Shown here: positions 6,015 to 10,792 of the stretch, one piece after another
How positions within the stretch are numbered: position 1 is the first letter of the stretch
Layout: every line of letters begins with the position of its first letter
DNA from: an uncultured Solirubrobacteraceae bacterium
Lineage (GTDB): Bacteria; Actinomycetota; Thermoleophilia; Solirubrobacterales; Solirubrobacteraceae
Direction of reading: 5' to 3'
NCBI GenBank assembly: GCA_902806215.1
Contig: CADCVT010000280.1
Coordinates: 1-10,792 of the forward strand
DNA: 10,792 bases
The notes under the pieces: generated by a model
Databases searched by the model: none
The model's input: only the letters and a program-made list of their open reading frames with translations
Told to the model about the DNA's origin: nothing
Made by a program: the position numbers and the translations under genes

Positions 6015-7194
6015 TCAGCCGTGGCCAGCGGCCTTCGGGGCGTTCGGCGTCGCGAGGACTCCGAGGGCTCCCTTGACCATGTCGCCGAAGCCGTGGGTGA
6101 CGAAGGGGTAGGTCCCGTCCTCGTCGAGCGTGAACTCGACCCACCCGCCCTGCGACGGAGCCAGGTTGATCGTCTGCGCGTCGTGGCCGACCTGGCCCTC
6201 GACGACGGTCCGGTCGAAGACGGTGCCGATCACGTGGAAGGCCGACCAGATGCTCGGTCCCGCGTTGAGGACGTACATGCGGACCTTCTCGTCCTTGCGG
6301 ACGCTGATCGGGTTGTCCTTGTACTGGTTGGCGTAGCCGTTGAACGTGATGACGTCCGGCTTCTTGGCGTTCAGCTTCGCCATGTCCGCGTCGCCGCCGG
6401 GCTTGCCGATGTAGTACTCCTGCTGCGTGATCCACAGCTCCTTGTCGACGGCCGGCAGGCCCTTCGGCTTGACGATCATCATGCCGACCATGCCCGCGCC
6501 GGTGTGCATGAGGACCGGCTGCGTGGCGCAGTGGTACATGAACACGCCGGGGTGCTTGGCGACGAACTTGTAGGACATGCTCTTGCCGGGCGCGAGGTCG
6601 CTGTAGCGCGTGCCCGGGTTGACCTCGGCGCTGTGGAAGTCGAGCGAGTGCGGCAGGTCGACCTTCATCGACTTCTCCATGCCGTTGGTGATCGTGAAGT
6701 CGATCGTCTCGCCCTCCTCCACGACGATCGGCGCCGAGACGCCGGTGCCGCGGTGGTACGTGCCGTTGACGGCGAAGCTCCAGACCTCGGTCGGCGCGAG
6801 GTCCTTGTGGACCTGCGTCACGTGGTGGAACACGTCGACCTCGACCTTCGTGACCGGGGCGGGCAGCGTCGGATCGACCTTCTCGAAGGACTCGAACGCG
6901 ATGCCCTTGGACTCCGCGAGCGTCGGCGGCGGGGGCGTTCGCGGGCGCCGCGACCGGCGCGGGCGCGGCGACCTGCCTCGGCTCGTCCTGGCCCCTCGTC
7001 GCAACCGTGACGACGGCCATGAGGATGGCGAGGACGGCGACCAGCGCGGCGAAGCCTGCGCCGATCATCGTCCAGTCGAAGCTGGGATCGTCGCCCGGCT
7101 CATGCGGCGGCGCGACGATGCCCTCGGCGACGGCGTAGTCGATCGGCGGCTCGAGCTCTTCGGGCGTGGTGGGATGTTCGAGAGGGGTGCTCAT
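6015..7194 (-). CDS. Membrane-anchored NirK-type two-domain copper oxidase/nitrite reductase, with an apparent frameshift
   Basis: The body (6015 to about 6930) is a two-cupredoxin-domain protein like copper nitrite reductase, acting outside the membrane. Numbering the frame-corrected 392-aa product, the type 1 copper ligands are H182, C222, H230 and M235. The type 2 ligands are H187, H221 and H367, and the catalytic pair is D185 and H320. These sit in PHSLDFH, YHCATQPVLMH, FHVIG and FVTHGFGDM. The N-terminal part starts at ATG 7194 with a good GGAG five bases before it. It has an acidic cytoplasmic stretch, one membrane helix (about 40-66) and a Pro/Ala linker. Linker and body are in different frames: reading four rather than five bases in the C-run at 6931-6935 joins them smoothly (ANAP then PPTLAES). 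It may be a sequencing error, a true mutation or slippage. The enzyme could equally be a two-domain multicopper oxidase with a substrate other than nitrite. Confidence 0.82.
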
Positions 7195-7291
7195 GGCTTC
7201 TCCGATCTGCTTGGCACCATCAGCATCGATCTCGCCGACTCCGAGCGAGTCCGTAGGAACCCGCAGCCCGGCGTGGTGGACGTGCGGTCTT

Positions 7292-8344
7292 TCAGTCGTA
7301 CGTGCGGCCGCGCCACGTGCGCGTCGGGCGGAGCACCGACTGCGTGAGCCGGACCATGACCGGGACGTCGGCGAGTGGGGAGAGCCAGAAGCCCGGGCCC
7401 CGCGGGCGGTAGCCGCCGCTGAAGCCCCGGTGCAGCGACAGCCGCACCGCCGCGAGCACGACGTCGAGCGCGTCGCCGCGCCGCAGGAGCAGCCGCGGGA
7501 TCGGCAGCGCCATGACGAGCCACAGCGTCAGCAGGTCGAACAGGTTGTCCGCCAGCGGCGTGACGTCGGGCGCCATGAGCGAGCGGCCCCAGCCGGTCCA
7601 CGTCTCGGCGGCGGTCTCGTACATCCGCACCTGGAGCAGGCCGCCGACGTTCTCGAAGCCGATCGTCCACCCACGCGCCCGCAGCACGCGCGCGAGCGCG
7701 AGGTCCTCGGTCATCTTGTCGTGCACGAGCGCCCATCCGCCCGCCGCGAGGAACTGCGAGCGGCGGACGACGACGCACTGCCCGTTCATCGTCGCGCGGC
7801 GCTTGGACGGCTGCCAGTCGCTGATCCCGGGCGGGCCGAAGCGGTAGACGATCGTCGCGAGGAACGCCGGATGCAGCAGCTGCTCGCCGAACCCGTCGAC
7901 GAGGAACAACGGCCCGGCGCTGACGAGGTCGACCGGCCACGCCGCTTCGATCAGCGCGGCGATCAGCCCCGGCTGCGGGCGCGTGTCGGCGTCGAGGAAG
8001 ACGATCCAGTCGCCGGTCGCCTCGCGCAGGCCCTGCTCGAGCGCCCACGTCTTGCCCGCCCAGCCGGGCGGCCGCGGCGTGCCCCGCACGACCCGGGCGC
8101 CGGCCGTCTCCGCGACCGTCGCGGTCGCGTCGGCCGACTCGTCGTCGACGACGATCACCTCGTCGACCGCCTGCCCCTCGAGGCCCGCCAGGCACGGCCC
8201 GATCCGTGCCTCCTCGTCGCGTGCCGGGATCACCACGCTGACCGTCCCGTCCGGCGGCGTCGCGCCCGGCGCCAACGGCAGCTTCATCCGGCGCCCTCGC
8301 GAGAGCCGTACGAGCACGATGAGGGAGAGAAGAAGCCGGAGCAC
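7292..8344 (-). CDS. Family 2 glycosyltransferase, CruC/CrtQ-like (probable carotenoid glycosyltransferase)
   Basis: This 350-aa GT-A fold glycosyltransferase has VSVVIPARDEE (35-45), VVDDES (65-70) and GWAGKTWALEQG (94-105). The last is typical of carotenoid and hopanoid-associated GT2 enzymes. The metal-binding FLDADTRP (116-123) and TEDLALA (212-218), with the catalytic acidic residue, follow. A membrane helix lies near 268-285. The expected role is to transfer a sugar from a nucleotide donor to a C-1 hydroxyl made by the CruF-like enzyme, at the cytoplasmic membrane face. Other GT2 acceptors are possible. GTG 8344 is the longest start, limited by an upstream in-frame TGA, and has no ribosome-binding site. 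ATG 8287 (residue 20) has GAGGG at a proper distance but would drop a short hydrophobic N-terminus. It faces away from the acyl-CoA dehydrogenases and precedes the copper protein gene by 97 bases on the same strand. Confidence 0.82.
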   Translation of the reverse strand: MLRLLLSLIVLVRLSRGRRMKLPLAPGATPPDGTVSVVIPARDEEARIGPCLAGLEGQAVDEVIVVDDESADATATVAETAGARVVRGTPRPPGWAGKTWALEQGLREATGDWIVFLDADTRPQPGLIAALIEAAWPVDLVSAGPLFLVDGFGEQLLHPAFLATIVYRFGPPGISDWQPSKRRATMNGQCVVVRRSQFLAAGGWALVHDKMTEDLALARVLRARGWTIGFENVGGLLQVRMYETAAETWTGWGRSLMAPDVTPLADNLFDLLTLWLVMALPIPRLLLRRGDALDVVLAAVRLSLHRGFSGGYRPRGPGFWLSPLADVPVMVRLTQSVLRPTRTWRGRTYD

Positions 8345-8362
8345 GAGGTGTATGTTCCGGTA

Positions 8363-8378
8363 TTGACTCGCAAGTCAA
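8363..8378. promoter_or_regulatory. Inverted repeat in a divergent promoter region, candidate operator
   Basis: TTGACT (8363-8368) and AGTCAA (8373-8378) form a 6-bp inverted repeat with a four-base spacer, in the 52 bases between the divergent glycosyltransferase and acyl-CoA dehydrogenase genes. Size and symmetry fit a TetR-family operator, a class that often controls acyl-CoA dehydrogenases in actinobacteria. The minus-strand TTGACT also resembles a -35 box, with CATACA 18 bases on as a weak -10. That would place transcription of the glycosyltransferase almost at its GTG. No regulator gene is in the window. Confidence 0.4.
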
Positions 8379-8396
8379 CAGGAAGGGTCGTTCGCA

Positions 8397-9620
8397 GTGG
8401 ACCTCAACGACACGCCGGAGCAGGCGCAGTTCCGTGAGAAGGTGCGCTCCTGGCTCGAGGAGCACAAGGGCGAGGCGCCGGTGCTCGAGGGCCCGGACGC
8501 GCTCACCGAGGAGGACGAGATCGTCGCCGCCCGGCGCGTCTGGCAGCGCAAGCTCGCCGAGGGCGGGCTGGCGGGCGCCACGTGGCCGAAGGAGCTCGGC
8601 GGCCAGGGCCTCGGTCCGATCGAGCAGGTGATCATCTCCCAGGAGATCGCCGCCGCCGGCGTGCCCGGCATCCTCGACGTCATCGGCGTCGGCATGCTCG
8701 GCCCGACGCTCATCGCCCACGGCAGCGAGGAGCAGAAGCAGCAGTTCCTCGGGCCGATGCTCCACGGCGACGAGGTCTGGTGCCAGCTCTTCTCCGAGCC
8801 CGCCGCGGGCTCCGATCTGGCGGGCATCCAGTCGCGCGCCAAGCAGGTCGACGGCGGCTGGGTCCTCAACGGGCAGAAGGTGTGGACCACGAACGCGCAG
8901 TTCTCGGCCTACGGCCTCCTGCTCGCCCGCACCGATCCCGAGCAGCACAAGCACAAGGGCCTGACGATGTTCATCGTGCCGATGGACGCCGAGGGCGTCA
9001 CGGTGCGCGGCCTGCGGCAGATCACCGGCGACGCGGAGTTCAACGAGGTCTTCTTCGACGACGTGAAGATCCCCGACGACGCGGTCGTCGGCGGCGTCAA
9101 CAACGGCTGGGGCACGGCGCTCACCACGCTGATGTTCGAGCGGCTGACGATCGGCTTCGGCAGCGAGGGCCTGGGATACCGGCCCGAGCGCTTCGCCGGC
9201 CGGATCGCCGAGGATCCGGAGGCGTCGCGCAACGGCGAGGTGCGCCAGCGGCTCGGCCACATCGCGACCGACCTGATGGCGGTCCGGTTCACGGGCTACC
9301 GGATGCTCAGCGCGCTGCAGCAGGGCCAGATCCCCGGACCGGAGGCGGGCCTGTCGAAGATCACGACGGTCAACGCCGGCATCCAGGCGACCGAGCTCGT
9401 GGCCGACATCGTCGGCCCCGACGCGCTGCGCGAGGACGTCGAGAACCCGTTCGCCTACCACACGTCGTTCCTGCCCGGCCTGAAGTCCGCGGGCGGGACC
9501 GAGGAGATCCTGCGCAACACGATCGGCGAGCGCGTGCTCGGCCTGCCCCCCGAGCCGCGGCTCGACAAGGGCATCCCGTTCAGCGAGCTCCGTGCCAAGG
9601 AGAAGGCGGCGGCATCATGA
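8397..9620 (+). CDS. Acyl-CoA dehydrogenase, catalytic (alpha-type) subunit
   Basis: This 407-aa FAD-dependent dehydrogenase introduces a 2,3 double bond in an acyl-CoA and passes electrons to electron-transfer flavoprotein. Visible features are an N-terminal helical domain with ATWPKELGGQG (61-71), the middle-domain FAD/substrate motif QLFSEPAAGSDLAG, NGQKVWTTNA, and the C-terminal SAGGTEEILRNTIGERVLGLP. The position used by medium-chain enzymes for the catalytic base is Gly here (AGGT). E248 in FERLTIG instead matches the base position of isovaleryl-CoA dehydrogenase and of the alpha subunits of heteromeric mycobacterial enzymes. The GTG start at 8397 has AGGAAGG ten bases upstream. The stop overlaps the next acyl-CoA dehydrogenase start as ATGA, so the two are probably co-translated partners. 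Substrate could be a branched, cyclic or steroid-like acyl-CoA; sequence alone does not decide. Confidence 0.92.
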   Translation: MDLNDTPEQAQFREKVRSWLEEHKGEAPVLEGPDALTEEDEIVAARRVWQRKLAEGGLAGATWPKELGGQGLGPIEQVIISQEIAAAGVPGILDVIGVGMLGPTLIAHGSEEQKQQFLGPMLHGDEVWCQLFSEPAAGSDLAGIQSRAKQVDGGWVLNGQKVWTTNAQFSAYGLLLARTDPEQHKHKGLTMFIVPMDAEGVTVRGLRQITGDAEFNEVFFDDVKIPDDAVVGGVNNGWGTALTTLMFERLTIGFGSEGLGYRPERFAGRIAEDPEASRNGEVRQRLGHIATDLMAVRFTGYRMLSALQQGQIPGPEAGLSKITTVNAGIQATELVADIVGPDALREDVENPFAYHTSFLPGLKSAGGTEEILRNTIGERVLGLPPEPRLDKGIPFSELRAKEKAAAS

Positions 9621-10792
9621 ACCTCGAGCTCTCCGACGAGCAGGTCTTCCTCCGCGACGCGGCCCGTCAGGCCCTCTCGCGGACCAACACGATCGAGGCG
9701 GCGCGCGAGGCGCTCGACCAGCTCGTGCTGGGCGAGGGCAGCAAGACGCGGCCGGACCTCTGGGACGCGGCGGTCGAGGCCGGCTGGCCCGGGCTGCTGG
9801 TGAGCGAGGAGCGCGGCGGGGCGGGTCTCAGCCTGTTCGACGCGCTGCTCGTCATGCAGGAGGTCGGGCGCCGGCTCGCGCCGGTGTCGCTCATCGGCCA
9901 TCTGCCGGCGAGCGCCCTGCTCGACGACGCGGGCGACGAGGCCGCCGAGCGTGCGGCGTCCGGCGATGCCCGCGTGGCGTTCGTCGCGGCGCAGCCCCCG
10001 GGCGACCTCGACGACGAGTGGACGGTCGAGGGCGAGGCGTCGATGTCGCGTGCCGCGGCTCCGACGATCTCCGACGACGGGACGGTCTCCGGGCGGGTGC
10101 CGTGGGTGGTCGACGCTCCGGGCGCGACGACGTTCGTGGTCGTCGGCACCGGCGGGGCCGCCGCCGCGGTCGAGGCCGGCGACGGCGTCGAGGTGGAGGA
10201 GCTCTTCCGCTACGACCCGACGCGGGCGATCGGGCACGTGACGTTCAGCGGGGCCAAGGGCCGCAAGCTCTCGGTGTCGTCCGACGACGTGGCGCGGGCG
10301 TGGTTCCTCGCGCAGGCGCTCATCGCCGCCGAGTCCGTCGGCGCGGCGGCCGCGTGCCTGGAGATGGCGGTGCCGTACGCGAAGGAGCGCTTCACGTTCG
10401 GCCGCGCGATCGGCTCGTACCAGGCGATCAAGCACCAGCTCGTCGAGGTCGTGCGTCGCAACGAGAACGCGATCTCCCTTCTGTACTACGCGGGCTGGGC
10501 GCACGTGTCGGGGCCGGACGAGTTCCCGCTCGCGGCGAGCGGTGCGCGGTCGGCGGCCGGCGAGGCGCTCGACTTCGCGTCGCGCGCGAACATCGCCGTG
10601 CACGGCGGCATCGGCGCGACGTGGGAGCACGACGCCCCGCTGTTCTTCCGCCGCGCGCAGCTGTCGCGGCGGCTGATCGGCGGGACCGACGGGTCGACCG
10701 ACCGCGTGGCCGGGGAGCTGCTGCGGCAGTCCGCCGGGGCCGGCGGCCCGGCGACCGGGGCCGGCGACGGCTCCGCGGCCGCGCAGTCGACG
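9617..10792 (+). CDS. Acyl-CoA dehydrogenase, partner (beta-type) subunit, 3' end outside the window
   Basis: The frame runs from ATG 9617, overlapping the previous stop by ATGA, through 392 codons to the window edge without a stop. Residues 1-75 resemble the acyl-CoA dehydrogenase helical domain (LSDEQVFLRDAARQAL, then SEERGGAGLSLFDALLVMQEVG). The central beta domain is degenerate, with low similarity to FAD-binding motifs. The C-terminal domain is typical: YAKERFTFGRAIGSYQAIKH, ANIAVHGGIGATWEHD and RRAQLSRRLIGG. There is no acidic residue at the medium-chain base position. This is the pattern of the non-catalytic beta subunit of alpha2-beta2 acyl-CoA dehydrogenases, in which both chains build the FAD site. 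The last 25 visible residues are a Gly/Ala-rich tail after the family's normal end, so the stop is probably just beyond the edge. Confidence 0.88.
   Translation, partial: MNLELSDEQVFLRDAARQALSRTNTIEAAREALDQLVLGEGSKTRPDLWDAAVEAGWPGLLVSEERGGAGLSLFDALLVMQEVGRRLAPVSLIGHLPASALLDDAGDEAAERAASGDARVAFVAAQPPGDLDDEWTVEGEASMSRAAAPTISDDGTVSGRVPWVVDAPGATTFVVVGTGGAAAAVEAGDGVEVEELFRYDPTRAIGHVTFSGAKGRKLSVSSDDVARAWFLAQALIAAESVGAAAACLEMAVPYAKERFTFGRAIGSYQAIKHQLVEVVRRNENAISLLYYAGWAHVSGPDEFPLAASGARSAAGEALDFASRANIAVHGGIGATWEHDAPLFFRRAQLSRRLIGGTDGSTDRVAGELLRQSAGAGGPATGAGDGSAAAQST

Noticed and set aside
5506..6930. Continuation of the copper-protein anchor frame far past the slip
   Set aside because: Only the part from 7194 to the C-run is protein-like. 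The rest is Arg/Gly-rich and runs over the true copper-binding frame and into the PlsY-like gene.
7237..7251. GACTC-5-GAGTC inverted repeat upstream of the copper protein gene
   Set aside because: Arms of only five bases in a GC-rich region are expected by chance; no promoter boxes could be assigned around it.
7191..9461. 756-codon open frame on the minus strand
   Set aside because: It lies antisense to the acyl-CoA dehydrogenase and in another frame of the glycosyltransferase. It is Arg/Ala/Asp-rich low-complexity sequence typical of high-GC shadow frames.

Overview
The window is very GC-rich throughout (about 70% by eye). It uses GTG as well as ATG starts, packs genes tightly with ATGA overlaps, and carries long antisense shadow frames. 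Together with the protein families present, this suggests a high-GC actinobacterium, most likely of the Thermoleophilia/Solirubrobacterales type. That placement is an inference from gene style and neighbourhood, not from a marker gene.

Left part (1-5427): a carotenoid locus. On the plus strand, in order, are a 5'-truncated CrtI phytoene desaturase, a CrtB phytoene synthase, a DUF422/CruF-type carotenoid hydratase, a second CrtI/CrtD-type desaturase and a small proline-rich single-pass membrane protein. Neighbouring genes overlap or almost touch, so this looks like one operon. A CrtA (spheroidene monooxygenase)-like gene on the minus strand meets its end tail to tail. A CruC/CrtQ-like family 2 glycosyltransferase lies further right on the minus strand (7292-8344). 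Read together, the genes suggest a carotenoid made from phytoene through lycopene, then hydrated at C-1, desaturated at C-3,4, possibly ketolated and possibly glycosylated. No cyclase, ketolase of the CrtO/CrtW type or GGPP synthase is visible in the window.

Middle part (5432-7194): a PlsY-family membrane protein starts four bases from the CrtA-like start, on the opposite strand. It keeps the PlsY fold motifs but has lost residues regarded as essential for acyl transfer. Convergent to it is a membrane-anchored NirK-type two-domain copper protein with all copper ligands. Its N-terminal anchor and its enzymatic body are in different frames, separated by a one-base slip in a run of five C.

Right part (8345-10792): a short divergent promoter region with a 6-4-6 inverted repeat (candidate operator) precedes two coupled acyl-CoA dehydrogenase genes. 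They resemble the heteromeric pairs of actinobacterial lipid or steroid side-chain beta-oxidation, and the second runs off the end of the window.

The most striking non-coding signal is a perfect 43-bp palindrome (21-bp arms, one-base centre) inside the 5' coding part of the CruF-like gene, probably a dispersed REP-like element carried in frame. No rRNA, tRNA, CRISPR array, insertion sequence or prophage gene was seen. No stretch longer than about 100 bases lacks a gene.
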